This document shows positions 7,964-15,639 of a stretch of DNA of 64,000 bases, one piece after another. Under the pieces are notes generated by a model. That model was not told where the DNA came from. It worked only from the letters and a program-made list of their open reading frames with translations, and ran no database searches. The stretch covers positions 496,001 to 560,000 of the forward strand of contig NZ_FOCZ01000001.1 in assembly GCF_900110245.1 (NCBI RefSeq). The letters run 5' to 3'. Position 1 is the stretch's first letter, and every line of letters begins with the position of its first letter. Both the position numbers and the translations under genes were made by a program. Source of the DNA: Niastella yeongjuensis. GTDB taxonomy: Bacteria > Bacteroidota > Bacteroidia > Chitinophagales > Chitinophagaceae.

Positions 7964-8856
7964 TTTAGTGCCAGTTGAATATATAACCAAACAAATGGAA
8001 TTGCTAACAGTAATGAATCAAACCGGTCTAAAAAACCACCATGGCCAGGCATAATATGCCCACTGTCTTTTACATTGGCTACCCTTTTCAATTTGCTTTC
8101 CAGCAAATCACCCCCAGTACCTACTACCGCTGCAATGGCAGCAATGAAAATCCAGTGAATTACACTATGGCCATATGCAGGGGCCGTAAAGTTCCCCAAC
8201 AGGGCAATCACCACCACACACAGAATAGCGCCACCAATGGTGCCCTCCCAGGTTTTTTTGGGAGAGATCTTTGAAAAAGGCGTTTTCCCAATCAATGATC
8301 CAACAATGTATGCCATGGTATCGTTGATCCAGATAGAAACGATCAGCGCAATAGGCATCAGCTTTTGCCAGCTATCCGGATTTATTAATACCCCTTCCCT
8401 GCTTTGAGGAATAAAAGAACAACGCAGGTCCATCATCAAACCCCACGATAAAGAAATGTATACCAATCCTAATGCGGAATAACCGATGTTCTTTGGTTTT
8501 ATTTCCTTCGCAAACAACAACTCAACAATGGGTAAAATAAATATGAATAACAAACCAAGGAACCAGCCGATCTCATGCAACGGCAAGCCGAAAATGCTGA
8601 ACTGGTCGTTGGTAAAATACAACATGACGCACCACCCTGCTAATTTCACGCCATATTTATGAAATGGAGTAATTGTTGTATAATCAGGATCAATTAAGCC
8701 AATCAGTTTCTGGTATTCGGCCCAGCAACCAAAATGAACAATAGAGAATAATACAAAAAAGCTCCAGTGGTTCCATAGCAGTCCGGTAAGCATCACTACT
8801 ACAAACACCGCTGCGGTAAGCGATCTGGTCTTTAATGTTTTTACATTGAGCGCCAT
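7960..8856 (-). CDS. cdsA: Phosphatidate cytidylyltransferase
   Basis: An integral membrane enzyme of 298 residues from ATG 8856 (MALNVKTLKTRS); an upstream in-frame start at 8973 would overlap the preceding protease gene. Eight or so hydrophobic segments are visible. The C-terminal signature is intact: SKLKR, KDSGHIMPGHGGFLDRFDS, including the metal-binding Asp residues. It makes CDP-diacylglycerol from phosphatidate and CTP, the entry to phospholipid synthesis. It is 17 bp downstream of the CPBP protease gene and its stop overlaps the next start by four bases. Confidence 0.93.
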   Translation of the reverse strand: MALNVKTLKTRSLTAAVFVVVMLTGLLWNHWSFFVLFSIVHFGCWAEYQKLIGLIDPDYTTITPFHKYGVKLAGWCVMLYFTNDQFSIFGLPLHEIGWFLGLLFIFILPIVELLFAKEIKPKNIGYSALGLVYISLSWGLMMDLRCSFIPQSREGVLINPDSWQKLMPIALIVSIWINDTMAYIVGSLIGKTPFSKISPKKTWEGTIGGAILCVVVIALLGNFTAPAYGHSVIHWIFIAAIAAVVGTGGDLLESKLKRVANVKDSGHIMPGHGGFLDRFDSLLLAIPFVWLYIQLALK

Positions 8857-8873
8857 AAACGAAGCACTTATTT

Positions 8874-9779
8874 TTATGCTATGAATTGATTGGTAGAAGT
8901 AAGCTCTTCTGTTTCGTACACTTTGGAATAGGTAACCGTAGATTGCTTTTGAAAATACCACAGTATGGCCCATACCACTATACCACTGGCAACGGCAGCC
9001 AATACCGGGGTTTGCGGGTTCTTATTTATATACTCCGGTGCATAAGACGCGGCAATCACCTGCACGGCATTGTTGGCAAAATGCGCTATCATGCTTGTAT
9101 AAATACTACCGCTGAACCAGTAAAAAGCACCCAGCACAATACCTAAGAACATACGTGGCAGAAAACCCGAAAATTGTAAGTGTAATGCAGAAAACAACAC
9201 AGCCGTTAAAATAATGCCAACCCAGGGATTACGGGTTAAATGGATCACCACTCTTTGTAATGCGCCCCGGAAAAACAGTTCTTCCCCAACAGCCGGCAAT
9301 AAAGCAATAATGAAAACATTCACCACAATATCCCACACACTTCTTACTTTAAGAATGGCAGTCACCTGTTTGGTAGTTTCTCCTTCCATCTTCGTTAAAT
9401 ATTCCGGCAGGGGTATCAATTCATTCAATTGACCCAGCCATAGCACAAAAGGCATGGCCATTAACATACCCAGTATGGCCAAAATGTACATATTTGCGTT
9501 TCCAGCTTTCCTTAAGCCTAAAAAGCAAGCATAATTTCCGGTGAAAGTGAAACGGGCGAAAAAGATAGGCGGAACTATGAATAATAAAATCGAAGATATG
9601 GCCTGAACAACTTTTGATAAATTAACAAAATAGGGATTAGTGAAGTCAGCAGTTGTAACATCACCGATCTTGTAAATACTGACCGAAACGATCGCCGTTA
9701 AAATGAACATCATGCAAAAAACGCCTAACAAAACTCCTAATTGCGACCCGGGTGATTTTATACGTAAATGACGGCTCAT
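8874..9779 (-). CDS. CPBP family intramembrane metalloprotease
   Basis: A 301-residue multi-pass membrane protein. The CAAX/Abi motifs are present: EE-x3-R in EELFFRG (Glu166, Glu167, Arg171), an isolated His200 in SALHLQF, and H-x3-N in HFANN (His233, Asn237). The hydrophobic profile suggests about eight helices. Bacterial members may cleave membrane or prenylated substrates or act in immunity and regulation; the substrate here is unknown. It opens the minus-strand lipid cluster. Upstream, a TTTG box and TAATCTTTG separated by about 21 bases could be its promoter. Confidence 0.88.
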   Translation of the reverse strand: MSRHLRIKSPGSQLGVLLGVFCMMFILTAIVSVSIYKIGDVTTADFTNPYFVNLSKVVQAISSILLFIVPPIFFARFTFTGNYACFLGLRKAGNANMYILAILGMLMAMPFVLWLGQLNELIPLPEYLTKMEGETTKQVTAILKVRSVWDIVVNVFIIALLPAVGEELFFRGALQRVVIHLTRNPWVGIILTAVLFSALHLQFSGFLPRMFLGIVLGAFYWFSGSIYTSMIAHFANNAVQVIAASYAPEYINKNPQTPVLAAVASGIVVWAILWYFQKQSTVTYSKVYETEELTSTNQFIA

Positions 9780-9951
9780 AGGCTGGTGTAAACAAAGATT
9801 AGTATGTAAATTTGCAGCTTTGCAAATCCTTACAAAAGGTGCAAGATAAGGATTGTGGTTCGCTTTCAGCCGATTATGTACAATTGTGATTTACAATCAA
9901 TTGCTTACACATTAGGTTGGGCGTACCCCGGCACCGATTAACAAAAAACTC

Positions 9952-10992
9952 ATGGTACGAATCGCTGATATCCCGCTTCCTGATTTTCCTTTACTGCTGG
10001 CTCCCATGGAGGATGTTAGCGACCCGCCATTCCGGTTTGTTTGCAAACAAAATGGCGCCGATTTGATGTACAGCGAATTCATTTCCAGTGAAGGACTGAT
10101 CCGCGATGCCATCAAAAGCCGGGCAAAGCTTGATTTTAACGAATTTGAACGCCCTTTTGGTATTCAGATCTTTGGCGGCGATGAAGAAGCTATGGCCATG
10201 AGCGCCAGGATCGTAGATACGGTTCAACCCGACCTGGTAGATATCAACTTCGGCTGCCCGGTAAAAAAAGTAGTAAGCAAAGGCGCCGGTGCGGCCGTTT
10301 TAAAGGACATCGATGCCATGGTACGCTTAACATCGGCCGTGGTAAAATCAACCTCCTTACCCGTTACGGTAAAAACCCGCCTTGGCTGGGACGATAATAG
10401 CAAAAACATTGAAGAAGTGGCCGAACGCCTGCAGGATGCAGGCATAAAAGCCCTCACCATACACGGCCGCACCCGCGCACAATTGTACAAAGGCGAAGCC
10501 GACTGGACCCTGATCGCCGCCGTAAAAAACAATCCCCGTATTCAAATCCCTATTTTTGGTAATGGCGACATCGACACCCCGCAAAAAGCTCTTGAATACA
10601 AAAACCGTTTTGGGGTTGATGGCATCATGATAGGCCGCGCCGCCATCGGTTATCCCTGGATCTTCCGGGAAATAAAACATTTTATGCAAACCGGCGAAAT
10701 GTTGCCACTGCCCACTATCGAAGAACGGGTAGAGATCTGCCGTACCCATGCCCATAAATCGGTTGAGTGGAAAGGTGAAATAGTGGGTATTCTTGAAATG
10801 CGCCGCCATTATGCCAATTACCTGAAAGGGTTATCCCACGTTAAAGAATTCCGTACCAGGCTGGTAACAGTAAAAACGCTGGCTGAAGTAGACAGCATCC
10901 TGAACGAGATCAGGGAAAAATTCAGCGACGTGGTACTGGAACGTCAGGTTATTCCTTTATCGGAAGACCAGTTTCCTGCCTGCGCCGTTTAA
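9952..10992 (+). CDS. dusB: tRNA-dihydrouridine synthase B
   Basis: A 346-residue TIM-barrel flavoenzyme. The N-terminal LLAPMEDVSD block, the catalytic cysteine in DINFGCPVKKVV (Cys102), Lys141 and the Arg/Gly FMN phosphate-binding loops (TIHGRTRAQLYKG, GNGDI, MIGRAAIGYPWIF) match DusB. It reduces a uridine in the tRNA D-loop using NADPH. It is transcribed divergently from the CPBP/cdsA cluster and followed 26 bp later by the M28 peptidase. Confidence 0.95.
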   Translation: MVRIADIPLPDFPLLLAPMEDVSDPPFRFVCKQNGADLMYSEFISSEGLIRDAIKSRAKLDFNEFERPFGIQIFGGDEEAMAMSARIVDTVQPDLVDINFGCPVKKVVSKGAGAAVLKDIDAMVRLTSAVVKSTSLPVTVKTRLGWDDNSKNIEEVAERLQDAGIKALTIHGRTRAQLYKGEADWTLIAAVKNNPRIQIPIFGNGDIDTPQKALEYKNRFGVDGIMIGRAAIGYPWIFREIKHFMQTGEMLPLPTIEERVEICRTHAHKSVEWKGEIVGILEMRRHYANYLKGLSHVKEFRTRLVTVKTLAEVDSILNEIREKFSDVVLERQVIPLSEDQFPACAV

Positions 10993-11018
10993 GCAGCATT
11001 TTATAATATTGTCCATAT

Positions 11019-12002
11019 ATGTTAAACCTTACTATTTCCGCTGGAAAAAAATTACCCAGAGCGGCAATGGCTGCTTTGACCATTGTTGCAGCTGCGATTG
11101 TACTTACTGGTTGTCCACCACGGAGTGAAATCCAAAAGAACAAAGCGGGCAAACGCAATGTGTTGTACAATATCGACAGCACCACCCTTATTAATCACCT
11201 TGCTTATTTATCATCCGCCGCCATGGCTGGCAGGGAAATAGCCACGCCTGGTAACCAGCTGGCGCGGGAACATATTGTAAATGTTTTTGATTCCCTGCAA
11301 ATAAGCAAGTTGGGTGATTCTTATTTACAACCCTTTCCTTTTGGGCACGAGAACCAGCAAGGCACCAATGTAGTGGGCGTTATAAAAGGCAGTCATGATG
11401 AAAATCATTACCTCGCCATTACGGCCCATTACGATCACCTGGGCGTGCGTAATGGAAATATCTTTTACGGAACCGACGACAACGCCTCCGGTACATCCGC
11501 AATGCTTACCATGATGGCCTATTTTAAACAACACCCACCCTATCGCTCCCTGATCTTTGTGGCTTTCGATGGGGAAGAAAAAGGATTGTTGGGATCAAAA
11601 TATTTTGTTGCGCATTCACCCGTACCGTTATCAGATATTTTATTGAATGTGAATATGGATATGGTAAGTCGTAACGACAGTAATGAGATCTATGCAACCG
11701 GTATTTTTCACAATCCCTCTCTAAAAAAATACGTCGACAGCATTCAGCCACTCACACCGGTTTTTATTCGTTATGGTCATGATGGCCAAAAAACCGGCGC
11801 CGACGACTGGACCAATCAATCAGATCATTATCCTTTTTATCAAAATAGTATTCCGTATCTGTATTTTGGAGTAGAAGACCATGCCGACTACCACCGCCCC
11901 AGCGACACCTTCGACAAAGTGAATAAAAGTTTTTACTATCAGGTATGTACGATGATCACGGCTGTTACTGCGCTGTTGGATCAGGGGTATGTGGCTCCTT
12001 GA
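11019..12002 (+). CDS. M28-family zinc peptidase lipoprotein
   Basis: A 327-residue protein with a lipoprotein signal ending VLTGC (Cys32). The M28 metal ligands are in order: His137 in ITAHYDHLG, Asp154 in GTDDNASG, the Glu186-Glu187 pair in FDGEEKGLLGS, Asp214 in NMDMV and His270 in SDHYPF. This layout is that of single-domain aminopeptidases related to the PCTA/glutaminyl-cyclase-like group. It is likely anchored to the outer or inner membrane facing the periplasm. Purine-rich heptad repeats start at the base after its TGA stop. Confidence 0.9.
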   Translation: MLNLTISAGKKLPRAAMAALTIVAAAIVLTGCPPRSEIQKNKAGKRNVLYNIDSTTLINHLAYLSSAAMAGREIATPGNQLAREHIVNVFDSLQISKLGDSYLQPFPFGHENQQGTNVVGVIKGSHDENHYLAITAHYDHLGVRNGNIFYGTDDNASGTSAMLTMMAYFKQHPPYRSLIFVAFDGEEKGLLGSKYFVAHSPVPLSDILLNVNMDMVSRNDSNEIYATGIFHNPSLKKYVDSIQPLTPVFIRYGHDGQKTGADDWTNQSDHYPFYQNSIPYLYFGVEDHADYHRPSDTFDKVNKSFYYQVCTMITAVTALLDQGYVAP

Positions 12003-12032
12003 AGGGCAGAAGGCAGTGGGCAGAGGGCAGAG
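12003..12032 (+). repeat. GGCAGAR heptad array directly after the M28 peptidase stop
   Basis: Four heptads (AGGGCAGAAGGCAGTGGGCA continuing GAGGGCAGAGA) begin at the base following TGA. The array lies in inverted orientation relative to the larger array at 12463-12597, so the two flank the four-helix-bundle gene. Confidence 0.75.
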
Positions 12033-12041
12033 ATAGCTTCA

Positions 12042-12404
12042 CTATTTAGTGTTATTTATCATTGTTGAAAGCAGCGCGAAAGTAGAATTAAGAAAATCTT
12101 TAAGATCATTTATCTCATCGAGTTTTACAAAACCAAGTTGTAAGGCAAGCTCAAACTGGGTGTCAATTTCAACGCAGGAACTACGGCTTATTTCATAAAA
12201 CCTTTTTCTATCTGCCGTAGATTTTCTGGAGGCCCCTTCTGCTATATTGCTACATACAGATATAGATGCTCTTCGTAACTGCGAAACAAGACCAAAACGT
12301 TCCTCTGCAGGAAAATCGTTCGTTAGTTTATACACTTCTTTTGCCATATCCAAGGCAATTGGATAAACCTGCATATTCTTGTGTCCAATATTTAGCATAA
12401 TCAT
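12042..12404 (-). CDS. Four helix bundle protein (S23 / 23S rRNA intervening-sequence family)
   Basis: A 120-residue all-helical protein (TIGR02436-type). Hallmarks are an N-terminal YPIALDMAKEVYKLT, the central LVSQLRRASISVCSNIAEGA and the C-terminal EIDTQFELALQLGFV. Family members are encoded in 23S rRNA intervening sequences, or as free-standing genes in Bacteroidota, and are homologous to the Avd accessory protein of diversity-generating retroelements. No reverse transcriptase, template repeat or rRNA is present here. The gene sits alone between inverted heptad arrays (12003-12032 and 12463-12597), which suggests insertion as a small cassette. Its molecular role is unknown. Confidence 0.9.
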   Translation of the reverse strand: MIMLNIGHKNMQVYPIALDMAKEVYKLTNDFPAEERFGLVSQLRRASISVCSNIAEGASRKSTADRKRFYEISRSSCVEIDTQFELALQLGFVKLDEINDLKDFLNSTFALLSTMINNTK

Positions 12405-12462
12405 GTTTTTTTGTGATTGAATTATGCTATAACCATCGCCTCTACCGGTTTTCTATTCTCTG

Positions 12463-12597
12463 CCCTTCTCATCACTGTCCCACTGCCTTTCATTCTCTGC
12501 CCTCTGCCTTCTGCCCTCTGCCCTTCTCATCACTGTCCCACTGCCTTTCATTCTCTGCCCTCTGCCTTCTGCCCTCTGCCCTTCATACCACTACCTA
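12463..12597 (-). repeat. 58-bp tandem repeat made of GGCAGAR heptads
   Basis: A 58-bp unit occurs twice without change (12463-12520 and 12521-12578), followed by a degenerate partial third copy. Each unit combines five heptads with a spacer reading, on the plus strand, ATCACTGTCCCACTGCC. The proximal part is coding for the last residues of the glutathione peroxidase on the minus strand. Confidence 0.85.
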
Positions 12598-13180
12598 CTG
12601 CCTTTACCACCTCCTCTCCCATTGGCGAAACCGAAGGATCAAAATAATGTGTAAGTGTTCCCTGCTCATCAATAAGGTATTTTGAAAAATTCCAGGAAGG
12701 GGCTTTTTCATTCCAGCCGTTCTTTGCTTTATTGGTCAGCCATTTAAAAATCGGGTTCTGTTCGTTTGATTTAACTACCACACTTTTTTGGGCAAGGGGA
12801 AAGGTAACGCCGAAGTTAATTTTACAGAACTGAGCAATATCGCTGTCACTGCCTTTTTCCTGTTCTTTAAAATCATTGGCCGGGAAGGCAATGATCTCCA
12901 GCTGATTGTTGAATTGCTGATATAGTTTTTGCAGGTCATCATACTGATTGGTATAGCCGCAATTACTGGCCGTATTCACCAGCATTATCTTTTTTCCTTT
13001 ATAAGCTTCCAGGGAAATCGTATTGCCATTATTAAGGGGTATCTGCAGGGCGTAAATAGATTCGGCAGGTTGAGCGTTATCTGAATTGATGAGTACGTTG
13101 GTATTCTTATCCATAAGTTTTGTAAAGGCGATCCACAATGGATACACTGTTTTTAAGAATCTTTGTTTGAGGGTCATCAT
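12548..13180 (-). CDS. Glutathione peroxidase family protein with repeat-derived C-terminus
   Basis: A 210-residue thioredoxin-fold peroxidase of the Cys type. The peroxidatic Cys74 lies in VNTASNCGYT; the tetrad Trp163 and Asn164 lie in PSWNFSKYL. The usual Gln of the FPxNQF motif is Asp103 (FPANDF). Such bacterial enzymes normally use thioredoxin to reduce peroxides. The N-terminus has about 35 extra residues with a possible membrane-proximal hydrophobic stretch. The last 12 or so residues (MKGRGQKAEGRE) are encoded by GGCAGAR heptads, so the natural end appears to have been lost or shifted. It lies 7 bp downstream of the aldehyde dehydrogenase gene. Confidence 0.88.
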   Translation of the reverse strand: MMTLKQRFLKTVYPLWIAFTKLMDKNTNVLINSDNAQPAESIYALQIPLNNGNTISLEAYKGKKIMLVNTASNCGYTNQYDDLQKLYQQFNNQLEIIAFPANDFKEQEKGSDSDIAQFCKINFGVTFPLAQKSVVVKSNEQNPIFKWLTNKAKNGWNEKAPSWNFSKYLIDEQGTLTHYFDPSVSPMGEEVVKAVGSGMKGRGQKAEGRE

Positions 13181-13187
13181 AGTTAAA

Positions 13188-14576
13188 TTATTTTACCACC
13201 CATTTAAACAATCTCAACCGGCCATTAAACGGCGGATACTTGATTGCCGGATCAAACCAGGTTGGGGTTTTCATTATGGACTTGGCATTGCTGAATACGT
13301 CAAAACTGTATTTGCCATGGTACTTGCCAAAACCGCTGTTTCCGCGGCCGCCAAATGGCAAATGATGATTGGTAAAATGCCAGCCTGAATTATTAACACA
13401 GCCCCCGCCAAATGGCACCGATTGCAGCCATTGCTGCTCTTTTTTTGTATCGGCGGTGTAAATATAAAACGATAAAGGATCAGGATTGTTTTGAATAATT
13501 GCTTTTGCTTCTTCCTGGGTATTAAAAGTAAGTACGGGTAAAAACGGACCGAAAATTTCTTCCTTCATCAGGGGCGCATCTGGTGATACGTTTTCAAGAA
13601 TAGTTGGTTCAATGTACAACTGGCTGATATCATGATTACCGCCGTGTACAATGGTACCCTGATCTAAATAACCAATAATGCGTTGAAACTGCTTTTCATT
13701 GATGATTTTGCAGTAATTATAACTTGTGGCGGGGTTTTCAGAATAGAAGGATACAATCGCTTTTTTCAGTGCAGCGATCAGTTCATTTTTTTTGGAAGTA
13801 TGTACCAGAATATAATCCGGAGCAATACACATTTGGCCTGCATTGGCAAATTTTGTGACGGTAATGCGGCGCGCTGCCACTTGTATATTGGCATCGCTTT
13901 CCACTACACACGGACTTTTACCCCCTAATTCCAGCGTTACCGGCACCAATTGTGAGGCAGCTAATTGATAAATGCTTTTTCCAACGGCTGTACTGCCGGT
14001 ATAAAACACATGGTTAAACCGGAATGAATTCATTAAGGCGGGTACTACCTGGGCGCCATCGCCTTCCACATACAAAGCGTATTCCTGTGGGAATATTTTG
14101 CTGATAATATCGCTCATTACTTTGACTGTGGCAGGCGCCAACTCTGATGGTTTTAGTACCACACAATTGCCTGCCGCAATGGCCCCTATCAAAGGTGCAA
14201 ATAATAACTGAAAGGGATAATTCCAGGGGCTGATGATAAGTACCACACCCAACGGCTCGCGCATAATATAACTGGCAGAAGGCAGGTTAACCAGGTTGGT
14301 GGGCACCCGTTGGGGCCGCATCCAATGGCGCAGGTTTCGTAATGCCAGGTTAAGATCTGCCATCACTACGCCCAGTTCAGTAACCCAGCTTTCTTCAGCG
14401 CTTCTTTTAAGGTCTTTACGTAAAGCATCATACAACGGTTGTTCGAATTGATGAATGGCCGTTTTTAATTGTTGCAATTGTTGTTTACGAAACGCCAGCG
14501 TGCGGGTAGCGCCGCTTTCGTAAAAAGTTCGCATGGCTTGCAATTGCTGTTTCAGCAGATCAGGGTTCATATGCAT
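13188..14576 (-). CDS. Aldehyde dehydrogenase (class 3-like)
   Basis: I use ATG 14576 (MHMNPDLL), giving 462 residues; an ATG two codons later and an upstream start at 14633 are alternatives. Catalytic residues are Asn119 in SPWNYPF, Glu216 in ELGGKSP and the nucleophile Cys250 in NAGQMCIAPDY. The length and the motif order match the shorter NAD(P)-dependent aldehyde dehydrogenases acting on medium- or long-chain and aromatic aldehydes. The gene lies 7 bp upstream of the glutathione peroxidase gene, so the two probably form an oxidative-damage unit: lipid peroxides and their aldehydes are typical joint substrates. That functional link is inferred. Confidence 0.9.
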   Translation of the reverse strand: MHMNPDLLKQQLQAMRTFYESGATRTLAFRKQQLQQLKTAIHQFEQPLYDALRKDLKRSAEESWVTELGVVMADLNLALRNLRHWMRPQRVPTNLVNLPSASYIMREPLGVVLIISPWNYPFQLLFAPLIGAIAAGNCVVLKPSELAPATVKVMSDIISKIFPQEYALYVEGDGAQVVPALMNSFRFNHVFYTGSTAVGKSIYQLAASQLVPVTLELGGKSPCVVESDANIQVAARRITVTKFANAGQMCIAPDYILVHTSKKNELIAALKKAIVSFYSENPATSYNYCKIINEKQFQRIIGYLDQGTIVHGGNHDISQLYIEPTILENVSPDAPLMKEEIFGPFLPVLTFNTQEEAKAIIQNNPDPLSFYIYTADTKKEQQWLQSVPFGGGCVNNSGWHFTNHHLPFGGRGNSGFGKYHGKYSFDVFSNAKSIMKTPTWFDPAIKYPPFNGRLRLFKWVVK

Positions 14577-14705
14577 ACTGTTTGCCCAATAAATGGGGTA
14601 CAGGTAAGTTACACATTTCGGGTGAAGCAGCATGTATATTATTAACCCTAATACCCCAATAAAAAAGAAAGGAGCAGTAGCCCGGCCCTGCCCCTTCAGC
14701 GGGAA

Positions 14706-15023
14706 TCACACAGGCACTACTGATATTTCCTCTTCGTTTTGCAATTGCGGAGGCTCCTGATTTCTAATTATATAACATGCTTCAATGACCGCTTCTATTT
14801 TTTCGTATAAATAAAAGTGATTACTGCGCTCCAGCGGCTCGCTTGAAATACTGTTTGGACTGGACACTACTTCTATGAGCCAGTTCCACAATTGCTCACG
14901 AACATCATTTAAATGAAAGCTTTCAAAAAAATCCTGGAAAACCAGGAACGGATTGTTTCTTTCTTCATCAGTTAAGCGCAATGGTTGATTGTGCCACAGC
15001 GGGTGGTTGTTACAGCTTCGCAT
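14706..15023 (-). CDS. Small conserved-looking protein of unknown function
   Basis: A 105-residue protein with an ATG start at 15023, no signal peptide and no membrane segment. The central part (DEERNNPFLVFQDFFESFHLNDVREQLWNWL in two halves) is predicted to be helical and rich in aromatic residues, and the tail is acidic. I do not recognise the family, although similar short proteins with a Phe-x-Asp-Phe-Phe block occur in Chitinophagaceae as far as I recall. Coding is supported by length and amphipathic composition. It lies about 130 bp upstream of the aldehyde dehydrogenase on the same strand. Confidence 0.55.
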   Translation of the reverse strand: MRSCNNHPLWHNQPLRLTDEERNNPFLVFQDFFESFHLNDVREQLWNWLIEVVSSPNSISSEPLERSNHFYLYEKIEAVIEACYIIRNQEPPQLQNEEEISVVPV

Positions 15024-15639
15024 ACAAAAAGTTTAAGTGTGGTTAATTTCTGAGAATAGTATATACTATTTGTGCGGTAACCGGTGCAAGATGCTAAATG
15101 GAGTAAGCGTTCGCTGTAATATGCTATCGTAGTATAACGATTACCACTATTCTCTATTTGTCTTTTTCATTTAACACTTCTAAGGTAGATCAACTTTTTC
15201 GACTTCCCAAATATTTTAGCAATTTCTTTCACTAGTTTTCCAATTTCCTATTCGAAAATAGAAGCAATTACTTAATTCCAGACAGCTATAACATCTTAGC
15301 GAATGCGCTCGCTTTGTTTGGGAACGCGCCGGGATGGTACCGGTATTACTGCGCATGTTGTTCGCAGTTTGTTCGGACTTCATTCGGAAATGTTCGGCTG
15401 TACCGAGGTAAAATTCGAACAAAGTCCGAACAAAGTCAGCATCAAGACCGGCAGAAGACCGGAGCCAGCCAGGTTTTACCTAACTGTGTCTTAGACCATT
15501 GTAGACTTAAATTGGAAACATAGACCATTGTAGACCAGGATAGACATCCCTGTGATGTACAAACCAATAAACCCATGTAGCTTTGTATTGTATTCGCGGT
15601 TACAGCTCTTTGACATAGTTTAAAATTCAGTTTCGTTTA
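15024..15639. other. Non-coding stretch with direct and inverted repeats
   Basis: No convincing gene. Bases 15371-15388 (GTTCGGACTTCATTCGGA) and 15414-15431 form an inverted repeat matching at 15 of 18 positions. A 15-bp direct repeat, TAGACCATTGTAGAC, occurs at 15492-15506 and 15521-15535. The first 250 bases are AT-rich. Between 15300 and 15475 base composition is clearly more GC-rich than its surroundings, which suggests a remnant of an inserted element. Confidence 0.5.

Noticed and set aside
10224-10809. Minus-strand frames within dusB
   Set aside because: Codon-complement shadows of a well-identified plus-strand gene.
12042-12404. Diversity-generating retroelement around the four-helix gene
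   Set aside because: No reverse transcriptase and no template/variable repeat pair is present nearby; the resemblance is to the Avd family fold only.
12413-12685. Plus-strand frames across the 12.4-12.7 kb repeats
   Set aside because: Ser/Leu/Pro-rich translation of CTGCC heptads, antisense to the glutathione peroxidase gene.
15303-15523. Short open frames in the 15.0-15.6 kb gap
   Set aside because: Overlapping frames on both strands over repeats; no family resemblance and biased by the inverted repeat.
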